Part shown: one piece after another, positions 17,210-25,654 of the stretch
Layout of the letters: the number at the start of each line of letters is the position of its first letter
Position numbering within the stretch: position 1 is the stretch's first letter
Source: Aquabacter sp040755535
GTDB lineage: Bacteria; Pseudomonadota; Alphaproteobacteria; Rhizobiales; Xanthobacteraceae
Length of the DNA: 64,000 nt
Assembly (NCBI GenBank): GCA_040755535.1
Contig: JBFMAV010000015.1
Span: 9,053 to 73,052, forward strand
Direction: 5' to 3'
Made by a program: the position numbers and the translations under genes
The notes under the pieces: generated by a model
What the model was told of the DNA's origin: nothing
Seen by the model: only the letters and a program-made list of their open reading frames with translations
The model's database searches: none

Positions 17210-18848
17210 AGGCGCGCTCCTTGAAAGGTTCGAGGCCAAGGCGCTGGACCGCGGCGATGAAGGTTTCGGAGGGGCTGCTGCGCAGGTCGAGATAGGTGTC
17301 GACGATGCGCTCCACCACGTCCACCACCTCGTCTTCCGACACGGCCGGGCCGATCAGCTCGCCGAGCTTGGTCTTGTGGTTGCCCTTGCCGCCCAGCGTC
17401 ACCTGGTAGAATTCCAGTTCCTTCTTCTCGACGCCGAGAATGCCGATATGGCCCACATGGTGATGGCCGCAGGCATTGATGCAGCCGGAAATGTTGATGT
17501 GCATGCGCCCGATGTCGGCGATCCGCTCGGGATCGGCGAACCGCTCCGTCAGGCGCTGGGCGAGCGGAATGGAGCGGGCATTGGCGAGCGAGCAATAATC
17601 GAGGCCCGGGCAGGCGATGATGTCGGAGATCAGCCCCACATTTGGGGTTGCGAGACCGAGCGCATCCAGCCGCCGCCACAGGTCGGGCAGATCCTTCTGG
17701 CGCACATGGGGCAAGGTGAGGTTCTGCTCGTGCGCGACGCGGATTTCGCCATACCCATACGCATCGGCGAGGTCCGCGATCCCGTCCATCTGGTCGGCCG
17801 TGGCATCGCCCGGCGGCTTGCCCACCGGCTTCAAAGATACCGTGACGATGGCGTGCCCGGCCATTTTGTGCGGGCCGACGGAATTGGCGTGCCAGCGGGC
17901 GAAGTCCGGATTCTTCATCGCCTCGGCCAGCACGGCCGGCGCATCGTCCAGGGCGTCGAAATCCGGGGTCACGAAGCGGTCGCGGATCTGGTCGAAGGCA
18001 GCCTCGTCCAGCAGCAGCGCGCCGTCGCGGATCTGCGCCCATTCGTCCTCGACGCGGCGGGCAAATTCCTCGGTCCCCACTTCGTGGACCTGGATCTTGA
18101 TGCGCGCCTTATAGATGTTGTCGCGCCGTCCGCCGGAATTATAGACCCGCAGGATCGCCTCCAGATAGGAGAGCAGATGCTCCTTGGGGAGGAAGTCCCG
18201 GATCGTCTTGCCCACGAACGGCGTGCGGCCGAGCCCGCCGCCGACAATCACTTCGAACCCCGTCTCGTCGCCGCGCCGATGGAGACGCAGGCCGATATCG
18301 TGGACGCGGATCGCCGCGCGGTCATGCTTGGCGGCGGTGATGGCGATCTTGAACTTGCGCGGCAGATAGGTGAATTCCGGGTGCAGCGTGGACCACTGGC
18401 GGATCACCTCCGCATAGAGGCGGGGATCTTCGATCTCTTCCGGCGTCGCCCCGGCCCAGGGGTCGGTGGTGGTGTTGCGGATGCAATTGCCGGAGGTCTG
18501 GATGCCGTGGATGCCGGCGGCGGCCAGCTCGTCCATGGCGTCGGGCAGTTCGGCGAGCTTGATCCAGTTGAACTGGATGTTCTGGCGCGTGGTGAAGTGG
18601 CCATAGCCCTTGTCATATCGCCGCGCCACGGAAGCGAGCGCGCGCATCTGGTGCGCGGAGAGCGTGCCGTAGGGGATGCAGACCCGCAGCATATAAGCGT
18701 GGAGCTGCAGATAGACGCCGTTCATCAGGCGCAGGGGCTTGAACTCTTCCTCGTTCAGTTCGCCTGAGAGGCGGCGGGCGACCTGGTCGCGAAAGTCGGC
18801 GACGCGCTCCGCAAGGAAGGTCCGGTCGAACTCGTCATACACATACAT
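17196..18848 (-). CDS. cysI: sulfite reductase hemoprotein (CysI-type nitrite/sulfite reductase)
   Basis: 550 residues. Two ferredoxin-like half-domains and siroheme/[4Fe-4S] repeats; cluster ligands in CPGLDYCSLAN and GCINACGHHH. HFTTRQNIQFNWI and TSGNCIRNTTTDPWAG are typical of the family. Reduces sulfite to sulfide. Sits between DUF2849 and DUF934, which points to sulfite rather than nitrite as substrate. Start at the ATG of MYVYDEFD; the longer frame overlaps the upstream gene. Confidence 0.95.
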   Translation of the reverse strand: MYVYDEFDRTFLAERVADFRDQVARRLSGELNEEEFKPLRLMNGVYLQLHAYMLRVCIPYGTLSAHQMRALASVARRYDKGYGHFTTRQNIQFNWIKLAELPDAMDELAAAGIHGIQTSGNCIRNTTTDPWAGATPEEIEDPRLYAEVIRQWSTLHPEFTYLPRKFKIAITAAKHDRAAIRVHDIGLRLHRRGDETGFEVIVGGGLGRTPFVGKTIRDFLPKEHLLSYLEAILRVYNSGGRRDNIYKARIKIQVHEVGTEEFARRVEDEWAQIRDGALLLDEAAFDQIRDRFVTPDFDALDDAPAVLAEAMKNPDFARWHANSVGPHKMAGHAIVTVSLKPVGKPPGDATADQMDGIADLADAYGYGEIRVAHEQNLTLPHVRQKDLPDLWRRLDALGLATPNVGLISDIIACPGLDYCSLANARSIPLAQRLTERFADPERIADIGRMHINISGCINACGHHHVGHIGILGVEKKELEFYQVTLGGKGNHKTKLGELIGPAVSEDEVVDVVERIVDTYLDLRSSPSETFIAAVQRLGLEPFKERAYAAR

Positions 18849-18864
18849 GATGATGCCTTTCGCC

Positions 18865-19176
18865 TCACGCGGCGCTGCCGAAGGCGACGGTCGGGCCGTC
18901 CACGCGGATGCGCTCGCGCAGATTGGCCGGACGCGCCTTGCCGTCCTCCACTGCGACTCGCGCGGGATAGGCGCCGACCGCCTCCAACTCGTCCGCCTGG
19001 GCGCTGGCGAGCAGGGCATGAACCTCATCGGACGTCGTGGCGACAGCCGCGTCAGAGATGGATTCGGACCAGCGGCGGCCCGAGGTCAGCCACACCACCA
19101 CGCCGTCCGCGAGGCGGTTGGCGGTGATGGCCGTCGGGCCGGTGATTTTCAGCTTCTGCTGAAGCGGAGATGTCAT
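18865..19176 (-). CDS. DUF2849 protein, first gene of the sulfite reduction operon
   Basis: 103 residues. DUF2849 is almost always directly before cysI in Hyphomicrobiales; it contains the ITANRLADGVVVWL region and ends VAFGSAA. A role with sulfite reductase is presumed. Usually cysG precedes it, but here only a promoter region is upstream. Confidence 0.9.
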   Translation of the reverse strand: MTSPLQQKLKITGPTAITANRLADGVVVWLTSGRRWSESISDAAVATTSDEVHALLASAQADELEAVGAYPARVAVEDGKARPANLRERIRVDGPTVAFGSAA

Positions 19177-19208
19177 GGCGGTATCCGCAAAATGTACAGG
19201 TTGTTAGT

Positions 19209-19226
19209 GTTTAATTCGAATTTAAC
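19209..19226 (-). promoter_or_regulatory. inverted repeat upstream of the cys operon
   Basis: GTTTAATTCGAATTTAAC, symmetric at 16 of 18 positions, about 33 bases before the DUF2849 start in an AT-rich stretch. Good candidate for the operator of a sulfur-limitation regulator; the identity of that regulator is not visible here. Confidence 0.5.
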
Positions 19227-19400
19227 AGGGTTATAAACGTAAAAAGGGGGTCTGTCATGTGCAACCCTCGATTTCACGTCAGGATTAAGTTTAATTCACG
19301 CCTCCCACTGGATTATCCGCGATGTCTCTGTCATCGCACTTCGGCTGAGGTAGGATCACGCCGCCGATAAACGGGCCGAACGCCCAAATGGAGGAAGCCC

Positions 19401-20192
19401 ATGTCCGACGCCGATCCCGTTCGCCTGGATTTCGATGGGCCCATCGCGCGCATCCGGTTCAACCGGCCGCATGTACTCAATGCCATCAACGAACCGGCGA
19501 TCCTCGCGTTCAAGAACGCCGTGGAGCGGATCGCCGCCAGCGATGGCGTGCGGGTGGTGATCCTGTCGGGGGAGGGAAAGGGATTCCTGGCGGGCGGGGA
19601 CGTGGGCCGGTTTCATGAAGCAGGGGAGCAGGCGGCAGAGGTCGTCGCGTCCATCATCGGGCCGTTCCACAGCGCGTTACGCACGCTCACCAGCCTGGAC
19701 CAGCCGGTGATCGCCGCCCTGCACGGCGCCGTGGCCGGGGCCGGCCTCTCCATGGCGCTGGCGGCGGACCTCGCCATCGCCGCAGAGGATGCCAAATTCA
19801 CTTTGGCCTATACCCGCATTGGGACCTCGCCGGACGGCGGCGCGTCCTGGGCGCTGCCCCGCGTGGTCGGCCTGCGCAAGGCGATGGAACTGGCGTTGCT
19901 GAGCGATGTCATCGGCGCGGACGAGGCCTTGCGGATCGGCCTCGTGAATGAGGTGGTGCCGGCGCCCGCACTGGCTGGGCGGGTGGACGAGCTGGCGGGG
20001 CGCCTTGCACAGGGGCCGACTCACGCGTTTGGGCAGGTCAAGGCGCTGCTGCGTGGCTCCTTCGAGCGTAACCTGCCGGCGCAGCTCCAGGCTGAGCAGG
20101 AGGGGTTCCTCTCCTGCGTGGCGACGGAGGATTTCAAGGAGGGCACGGCGGCGTTCGTGGAAAAGAGGGCCGCACGCTTCGCGGGGAAATAA
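19401..20192 (+). CDS. enoyl-CoA hydratase/isomerase family protein
   Basis: 263 residues of the crotonase fold: oxyanion-hole segments GFLAGGDVGRF and HGAVAGAGLSMALAAD, then the PDGGASW loop and C-terminal helices. The position of the usual second catalytic acid is occupied by Asp in SPDGG, as in isomerase/PaaG-like members. Would hydrate or isomerise an acyl-CoA in fatty or aromatic acid breakdown; substrate unknown. Ribosome site GGAGG at 9 bases. Stands alone with its own promoter region. Confidence 0.85.
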   Translation: MSDADPVRLDFDGPIARIRFNRPHVLNAINEPAILAFKNAVERIAASDGVRVVILSGEGKGFLAGGDVGRFHEAGEQAAEVVASIIGPFHSALRTLTSLDQPVIAALHGAVAGAGLSMALAADLAIAAEDAKFTLAYTRIGTSPDGGASWALPRVVGLRKAMELALLSDVIGADEALRIGLVNEVVPAPALAGRVDELAGRLAQGPTHAFGQVKALLRGSFERNLPAQLQAEQEGFLSCVATEDFKEGTAAFVEKRAARFAGK

Positions 20193-20214
20193 CACATTAA
20201 AAATGCGTGTTATT
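20188..20214. promoter_or_regulatory. inverted repeat overlapping a -35 box
   Basis: Arms AATAACAC (20188-20195) and GTGTTATT (20207-20214) with an 11-base spacer. The right arm runs into TTGACA at 20213-20218, which with TAGATT at 20235-20240 (16-base spacer) makes a plausible sigma-70 promoter for the small gene at 20272. The repeat could be an operator or a weak terminator of the preceding gene. Confidence 0.5.
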
Positions 20215-20242
20215 GACAATCCACATTTGATGAGTAGATTTG

Positions 20243-20270
20243 TCCCGTAAATTCACTTGGAATTACGGGA
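20243..20270 (+). promoter_or_regulatory. leader hairpin covering the ribosome site of the small membrane protein gene
   Basis: TCCCGTAA (20243-20250) pairs with TTACGGGA (20263-20270); the flanking ATTC/GAAT can add further pairs with one bulged A. The right arm contains the only Shine-Dalgarno-like bases (ACGGGA) and ends two bases before the ATG at 20272, so folding would block translation. Confidence 0.5.
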
Positions 20271-20271
20271 A

Positions 20272-20472
20272 ATGCCGACTTCGCTGCCGCTCTCCGCATC
20301 CCGCGCCCGCTCCCCCCGACGCGGTCGCCGCCTTCTGCTCGGGTGGTCCGTGGCGGACTGGGGGCTGTTTATTGCGGCCTACGGCATCGTTCTCTGCGCC
20401 GTCCTGTTCGTGGCGCCGGAAAAGAAGGCAGCCGACACTCCTGCCCCTCAGGTCGTCACGCAGGCGCGGTGA
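20272..20472 (+). CDS. small single-pass membrane protein, function unknown
   Basis: 66 residues: a Ser/Arg-rich N-tail (SRARSPRRGRR), one hydrophobic segment (about 28-50, WGLFIAAYGIVLCAVLFVA) and a short charged tail. Arg-rich N-side suggests N-in topology. It has a good promoter and a structured leader, which supports it as a real gene. No family recognised. Confidence 0.55.
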   Translation: MPTSLPLSASRARSPRRGRRLLLGWSVADWGLFIAAYGIVLCAVLFVAPEKKAADTPAPQVVTQAR

Positions 20473-20490
20473 GGCGTCGCGGCGCCGCCG

Positions 20491-21102
20491 TCAGGTGACC
20501 CCCAGCGCCGCCAGCAAGCTATCGCGCTGGGCGCTGAAGGCGGCCACGGGATCCGGCTTCAGGACCGCGAAGGCCATGAGCCCGCGCAGGGCGCCAAACA
20601 CGACCGGTCCCATGACGCTCCCGGGTTGATCGGAGCGGATCGACCCCTCGGTGCGGCCCTGATCCCAGCCTGTCGCGAGCCATTCCATCTGCTCTTCCAC
20701 GAAGCCCGCGATCTCGCGAACGGCTTCTGGCGAAAGCTCGTGGCTGCTGGTTGTCAGCATCAAGAACAGGCAGAACTGCCCCTCCTCCTGCAAACACTGC
20801 CCGCACCGCATGGCATAGGTGCGGATGCGTCCTGCACCTGTCGCACTGTCCGCGAGGGCCGCAAGCCCGGCCCGGTGCCGTTCGGCATAGAGCGCCAGCG
20901 CGGCGCGTCCCAGCTCATCCTTTGAGTGAAAATGGCTGTAGAGGCTCGGCGGACGCATGCCCGCCGCCTCGGCCAACTCGCGCAGGCCCAGCGCCGAGAA
21001 GCCCCGGCTTTGCAACATCTCGATGGCAAGGCCGGCCAGAGCCTCCTTGCGGGTGCCCTTTCCCGGAGCAGCCGGGAGCGCGTCTGTGCTGTCCCGCGCC
21101 AT
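20491..21102 (-). CDS. TetR family repressor
   Basis: 203 residues. The helix-turn-helix is LRELAEAAGMRPPSLYSHF (about 40-58); the C-terminal ligand domain is of the TetR_C type with a Cys pair region CGQCLQEEGQFC that could sense oxidation. Start at MARDSTD; an upstream ATG is possible. Divergent from ohr with palindromes in between, so it most likely represses itself and ohr. Confidence 0.85.
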   Translation of the reverse strand: MARDSTDALPAAPGKGTRKEALAGLAIEMLQSRGFSALGLRELAEAAGMRPPSLYSHFHSKDELGRAALALYAERHRAGLAALADSATGAGRIRTYAMRCGQCLQEEGQFCLFLMLTTSSHELSPEAVREIAGFVEEQMEWLATGWDQGRTEGSIRSDQPGSVMGPVVFGALRGLMAFAVLKPDPVAAFSAQRDSLLAALGVT

Positions 21103-21133
21103 GTTCAATCCGCATCCTCTTTCTGAAAACCGC

Positions 21134-21196
21134 ACGATCGATCGTTAGCGGGGATTGACAGGGAATTCAAGTTTGAGCTAACGATCGTTCGTTAGC
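21134..21196. promoter_or_regulatory. tandem palindromic operators between tetR and ohr
   Basis: ACGATCGATCGT at 21134-21145 is a perfect 12-base palindrome followed by TAGC; GCTAACGATCGTTCGTTAGC at 21177-21196 is symmetric at 18 of 20 positions. Both share the half-site ACGATCGTT. The arrangement fits a TetR dimer covering both promoters. Confidence 0.7.
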
Positions 21197-21237
21197 AAGT
21201 ACCGCCGGAATGGCGGCTCCGCTCAAGGAGAAAGCCG

Positions 21238-21660
21238 ATGACCGTCCTTTACACCGCCGTTGCCACCACCAATGGGGGCGGCCGCCAGGGCCATGCCGAG
21301 ACCTCCGACGGCAAGGTCAAGCTCGACCTGTCCTATCCCACGGAGATGGGTGGTTCCGGCGCCGGCACCAATCCCGAGCAACTCGTCGCGCTCGGCTATT
21401 CCGCTTGCTTCGGCGGCGCGCTCGCCCTTGCCGGCAAGTCGCACAAGGTGGATACGGCCAACGCCCGCATCACCTGCAAGGCGTCGTTGGCGCGCAATGA
21501 CGACGGCTTCGGACTGAGCTTCGAGATCGAGGTGGAACTTCCCGGCGTGAGCCAGGAGGTTGCCGATGCGATCGTTCAGGAAGCACACGGCATCTGCCCC
21601 TATTCGCGGGCCTTCGCCCACGGCGCGCCCTCGGTCGCGCGGGCCAAGGTGAGCGCCTGA
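21238..21660 (+). CDS. ohr: organic hydroperoxide resistance protein Ohr
   Basis: 140 residues, OsmC/Ohr fold. Reactive Cys57 (GYSACFGG) and resolving Cys120 (HGICPYSRA), with Arg16 and Glu47 at the positions that activate the peroxidatic Cys in Ohr. Reduces organic hydroperoxides using lipoyl/thiol reductants. Usually under a MarR-type OhrR; here the adjacent regulator is TetR type. Confidence 0.94.
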   Translation: MTVLYTAVATTNGGGRQGHAETSDGKVKLDLSYPTEMGGSGAGTNPEQLVALGYSACFGGALALAGKSHKVDTANARITCKASLARNDDGFGLSFEIEVELPGVSQEVADAIVQEAHGICPYSRAFAHGAPSVARAKVSA

Positions 21661-21691
21661 CCTTTCCCCGACTGAACGACCGATGGATGCG

Positions 21692-21729
21692 GCCGGCCAG
21701 GATCAAATGTCCTGGCCGGCTCTTCTTTT
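21692..21729 (+). terminator. intrinsic terminator after ohr
   Basis: 11-base arms GCCGGCCAGGA and TCCTGGCCGGC with a 7-base loop, followed by TCTTCTTTT, 30 bases after the ohr stop. Confidence 0.9.
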
Positions 21730-21739
21730 GTTCGGGCCT

Positions 21740-22085
21740 TGCAGATCCGTGCACTGATCCTTAATTGCAGAGTTAAGTATAGTATTTCGCATTGATATAT
21801 ATCAGATGTTTTATCTTGGAAAAATTGACATAAATCTGAGGTTTTAACATCGTCATTGCAAATATATTTAAAGTTCATGACAGATAAATTCTCAGGAAAT
21901 GGTCAGCGTCACGCAAGCCTCGAGTGTCATCTCCCCCAGGGTTCCCTGCGGGGCCTTTGAGAGGAGGGCGCGGTAGCCAGAAGGCGCCGAGCAGTTTCCT
22001 TCAGAAGGGAGGGGGACGGCTGCCGGTCGAGCCGGTTCACATCGGCCCGGTTTGTGCCGGCAAGATTGTGTGAAAGCGATTTGCT
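21740..22085. other. AT-rich intergenic region before the chemoreceptor gene
   Basis: About 350 bases without a gene; positions 21760-21890 are strongly AT-rich against a GC-rich genome and include a GATATATATC palindrome (21793-21802) and a TTGACA (21825-21830) without a matching -10. It probably holds the promoter of the chemoreceptor. Confidence 0.5.
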
Positions 22086-23783
22086 ATGTTTTTCAATAAT
22101 TTGAAAATGATCTGGAAGGTTTCGGTTCTGCTGGTGCTGCTCGGCGCCGTGAGCATTGGTGGCGCCGCCTATAGCGGGCGTCAGATGACCGAGATTGATC
22201 GCCTCTACGGCGCCTTGATCGATGGTCCGCAGTCCTCGACCCTCGCCCTGGCCCGGGCGACGCGCTATTCCGCCAGCATTGCGGAAAGCGTCTATGACCT
22301 GATCACGGCCTCCAGCGACGCGCAGAACGCGCAGGCCCTGGCCGCCATCGATACCCGTCGCCAACTGACTCTGAGCCGCCTGGACGATGCGGCACGCACG
22401 GCCCCGGTCTGGGCGTCCCAGATCAATGCCCTCAAGGCTGAATTCCTGCGGGCGGTCGAAGGCCCTTGCCGGGACGTGATTCAGCAGGCCGTGCGGGCGC
22501 AGACACCCGAGGAGAACCAGAAGGCCGCTGACGTGATGCGCTCGGCCTGCTCGCCCTTGCTCAGCCAACTCACCGCGAACGCGACCAAGGTCAACGAACA
22601 GATCATCGCCAGCGTCGAAGCGCAGAGCGCGGAGGCCTCGCGGGCGGCGCAGCAGACGAATGTGATGACGCTCGCGGGCATTTCCGCCGCGACCCTCGCC
22701 GTCATCGCCCTTGCTGTCATTCTGGTGAGACGCGGCATCGTCGCGCCGGTCTCGGGCGTGATCCACGCCATGGCGGACATGGGGCAGGGCCGGCTGAGTG
22801 AGGCTGTTCAGGGGACCACGCGCAAGGATGAAATCGGCGCCATCGCCCAGGCCCTCGAAGGCTTCCGCGCCCAATTGCTGGAGGCGGAGCGCCTGCGCCA
22901 GGCGAGCAGCGAACGGGAAGAGGCCGAACGCGCGCGTCTGATGGCACGCGAAAAACTCTCCGAGGCCTTCGTCGCGCAGATGCGCACGCTCGCCAGCCGG
23001 TTCGCGGCCTCCTCCGGCGAAGTCGCCGATTCCGCCCGCAACCTGTCGGCCACGGCCGAGCAGACCTCGCGCCAGGCCCAGGCCGTCGCGGCGGCAGCGG
23101 AGGAAGCGGCCACCAATGTCCAGACGGTGGCCGCTTCATCGGAGGAATTGGCGGCCTCGGTGCGGGAGATCACCGGCCAGGTCACCCATTCCGCCAATGT
23201 CGCGGATGTCGCCTATTCCGAGGCCGCCTCGTCCAACGACCGCATCAAGGTGCTCGCGACGGCCGCGTCCGCCATCGGCGATGTGATCGCTCTCATCAAG
23301 GGGATCGCCGACCAGACCAACCTTCTGGCGCTCAATGCCACCATCGAATCGGCGCGCGCCGGGGAAGCGGGCAAGGGGTTCGCGGTGGTCGCGTCGGAGG
23401 TGAAGGAGCTGGCCGCCCAAACCGCCAGGGCCACCGAGGAGATCGCCGCGAAAGTGTCGGAGATTCAGTCCGCCACCGACGGGACCGTGTCGTCCATGTC
23501 GGAGATCATCCGGGTTGTGACCGACATGAAGCAGATCTCGTCCGGCATCGCGAGCGCCGTGGAGGAGCAGGGCGCCGCAACCGGCGAGATTGCCCACAAT
23601 TGCCAGCAGGCGGCCACCGGCACCCAGCAGGTCACCGAGAATATCGGCGGCGTGGGACAGGCCGCCGAGATGACCGGCTCAGCCTCCACCCAATTGCTGG
23701 TCCTGTCGGAGGCTCTCTCCTCCCAGGCCACGGATCTTGGCCGGATCGTGGACCAGTTCGTCACCGACCTCGCCCGAATTTAA
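22086..23783 (+). CDS. methyl-accepting chemotaxis protein
   Basis: 565 residues. TM1 at about 9-29, a periplasmic four-helix-bundle type domain (30-195), TM2 (about 197-218), HAMP, then the long coiled-coil signalling domain. The kinase-contact hairpin tip is IADQTNLLALNATIESARAGEAGKGFAVVASEV (positions about 414-446). No C-terminal methyltransferase-docking pentapeptide is seen. Ligand unknown. Standalone gene, no che genes nearby. Confidence 0.93.
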   Translation: MFFNNLKMIWKVSVLLVLLGAVSIGGAAYSGRQMTEIDRLYGALIDGPQSSTLALARATRYSASIAESVYDLITASSDAQNAQALAAIDTRRQLTLSRLDDAARTAPVWASQINALKAEFLRAVEGPCRDVIQQAVRAQTPEENQKAADVMRSACSPLLSQLTANATKVNEQIIASVEAQSAEASRAAQQTNVMTLAGISAATLAVIALAVILVRRGIVAPVSGVIHAMADMGQGRLSEAVQGTTRKDEIGAIAQALEGFRAQLLEAERLRQASSEREEAERARLMAREKLSEAFVAQMRTLASRFAASSGEVADSARNLSATAEQTSRQAQAVAAAAEEAATNVQTVAASSEELAASVREITGQVTHSANVADVAYSEAASSNDRIKVLATAASAIGDVIALIKGIADQTNLLALNATIESARAGEAGKGFAVVASEVKELAAQTARATEEIAAKVSEIQSATDGTVSSMSEIIRVVTDMKQISSGIASAVEEQGAATGEIAHNCQQAATGTQQVTENIGGVGQAAEMTGSASTQLLVLSEALSSQATDLGRIVDQFVTDLARI

Positions 23784-23914
23784 CCGGGCGATGCATCGAC
23801 GCGCCTGGCCCGGCCTGATTGGGTCAGGCGCTCGGCACAAGCTGTGCCTGCCAGCCGAAGGGCATTGCTCCCGGCTGGCGCCTCCCCTCCCATCGCGAGG
23901 TCAGCGGGTGGACG

Positions 23915-24547
23915 TCAGCGGGTGAGCACGACCGCCTGATTGGTGTCGGCCAGCACGCCCACATAGCGGTTCGGGCCGGAGGGCGAGAGGCGCGCCGTGA
24001 CCTTGCCGACATGGTTCTGCAGCACGAGATCGGGGCCGAGCATGTCCCAGCCCTTGGTCATGAAAATCTCATTGGGACAGGAAATATCCGCCTGGGCCGA
24101 AAGGCCGCTGACGCCGCGCGCCGTGGAGAGCGTCACCGGGCAGGTGCGCGCGCCATTGTCCCAAGAGAAGGTCCAGGCGCCGGAGACCTGCTCCTGCGTG
24201 CCGGACGTGGCGTAGGCGGTCGCGCCGGGATTGACGGGGGGCGGAGCGAGCGGAACGCTCGCGGAGCTGCCGGCGGCCGACGGTGTGACAGCGGCGCTCG
24301 CCGTTGCAGCCCGCGCGCCGGTGGTCGCAGGAGGTGGAGAGGACGCCGCAGCGACTGAGGCCTCGGCCGGCCCGGACGTCGGAGCACCAATCGGCGCGCT
24401 TTCCACCGCGCCGGTCGGCGCGTTCAGGATGCGCGCCTGATCCACGGCGCTGGTCTTGGTTCCGAAGCCGTCGAGGTCGGTGCTGCATCCGCCAAGCAGA
24501 AGTCCGACGCCAACCGTCGCGGCAACCACATAAACCTTCATCCGCAA
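23915..24547 (-). CDS. outer-membrane lipoprotein with AprI/Inh protease-inhibitor domain (Omp19-like)
   Basis: 210 residues. Lipobox LLLGGC puts the lipidated Cys at about residue 21; a long Ala/Ser/Pro linker follows (60-115), then an Inh-like beta-barrel (GAWTFSWDNGARTCPVTL, ISCPNEIFMTKGWDMLGPDLVL, LSPSGPNRYVGV) with a likely Cys-Cys bond. Brucella Omp19 has the same layout and inhibits host proteases. Single gene. Confidence 0.82.
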   Translation of the reverse strand: MRMKVYVVAATVGVGLLLGGCSTDLDGFGTKTSAVDQARILNAPTGAVESAPIGAPTSGPAEASVAAASSPPPATTGARAATASAAVTPSAAGSSASVPLAPPPVNPGATAYATSGTQEQVSGAWTFSWDNGARTCPVTLSTARGVSGLSAQADISCPNEIFMTKGWDMLGPDLVLQNHVGKVTARLSPSGPNRYVGVLADTNQAVVLTR

Positions 24548-24866
24548 CCACTCCTGCGTCGCGGCGCGTTCTGCGCCTTTCGACCCGCCCTCATCGCCCC
24601 ATGGACCTCCGGCGAATCAGAGGCCGGCCCGTCCAAAGTGCCGCCCACGCCTTAACGACGCTTCAATATCCGCCCGCAAGCCCATCCATGAGCCGGGTTA
24701 CCTTCCCGCAGAAGATGGCAGCAGGATGACCCCCCGCTTCGGGACCTAAGGTAACCTTAACCGCTGCAGCAGCCTGGGTCATCCCGATTGCGGCGGTGGA
24801 TGCGTGCGGTTCCCATGGGGCGGATCATGCTTTATGTGCTGCTCCAGCCTGCAGGAGCGCGCCGCC

Positions 24867-25634
24867 ATGTACCAGATGCTGGACCCCTCCACCCTGACCG
24901 TGCTTGTCACCGGCGGCACATCCGGCATCGGCGCCGCGACGGTTCGCCGCTTCGCCGGCGCGGGCGCGCGGGTCGTGGCCATTGGCCGGCGCGCGGAGCG
25001 CCTCGACGCCCTGGCACGCGAGTTTCCCGGCCTGGTCCATAGCGTGGTGCTGGACGTGCGCGATTGGGAGGCGACGCAGGCGGAGGTGGCGGCCCTGCCG
25101 GCGCCGTTCTCTTCCTTTAATATTGTGTTCGCCAATGCCGGCCTCGCCTTGGGGCTGGAGCCTGCCCATAAGGTGGCCATGTCCGACTGGCAGCAGATGG
25201 TGGACACCAATATCACCGGGCTGCTCAACACGGTTCGCGCCACCTTGCCCGCCATGGTCGAGCGCAATGAAGGGCATGTGGTGTTCACGGGCTCGGTCGC
25301 CGGCGACTATCCCTATCCGGGTGGAAACACCTACGGGGCGACCAAGGCCTTCGTGAAGCAGTTCGCGCTCGGGCTCTGGGCGGACGTGGCCGGGACCGGC
25401 GTGCGCGTGACCAATATCGAGCCCGGTCTGACCGAGACCGAGTTTTCCCTGGTGCGATTCAAGGGCGACGAAGCGCGGGCGGACGGTGTCTATCGCGGCG
25501 TTGCGCCCATGACGGGCGAGGATATTGCCGAGCAGGTCTATTTCGCCTGCACTTTGCCGCGCCACGTGAACATCAACCGCATTCAGGCCATGGCCAGTGT
25601 GCAGGGCTTCTCCCCCTTGACCATCAAGCGCTGA
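24867..25634 (+). CDS. short-chain dehydrogenase/reductase, YdfG-like
   Basis: 255 residues, Rossmann fold. Cofactor motif TGGTSGIG, structural NAG, and catalytic Ser/Tyr/Lys in TGSVAGDYPYPGGNTYGATK. Similar to NADP-dependent 3-hydroxy acid (serine/malonic semialdehyde) dehydrogenases of the YdfG group. Start at MYQMLDP after a GGAG site; an upstream ATG adds a Cys-rich unlikely segment. Gap of 20 bases to the next gene. Confidence 0.85.
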   Translation: MYQMLDPSTLTVLVTGGTSGIGAATVRRFAGAGARVVAIGRRAERLDALAREFPGLVHSVVLDVRDWEATQAEVAALPAPFSSFNIVFANAGLALGLEPAHKVAMSDWQQMVDTNITGLLNTVRATLPAMVERNEGHVVFTGSVAGDYPYPGGNTYGATKAFVKQFALGLWADVAGTGVRVTNIEPGLTETEFSLVRFKGDEARADGVYRGVAPMTGEDIAEQVYFACTLPRHVNINRIQAMASVQGFSPLTIKR

Positions 25635-25654
25635 CACGTGGTGGAGGGGGCGGC

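Noticed and set aside
21600..21878. A 92-residue minus-strand frame in the AT-rich gap after ohr
   Set aside because: It crosses the ohr terminator and has no ribosome site or family features.
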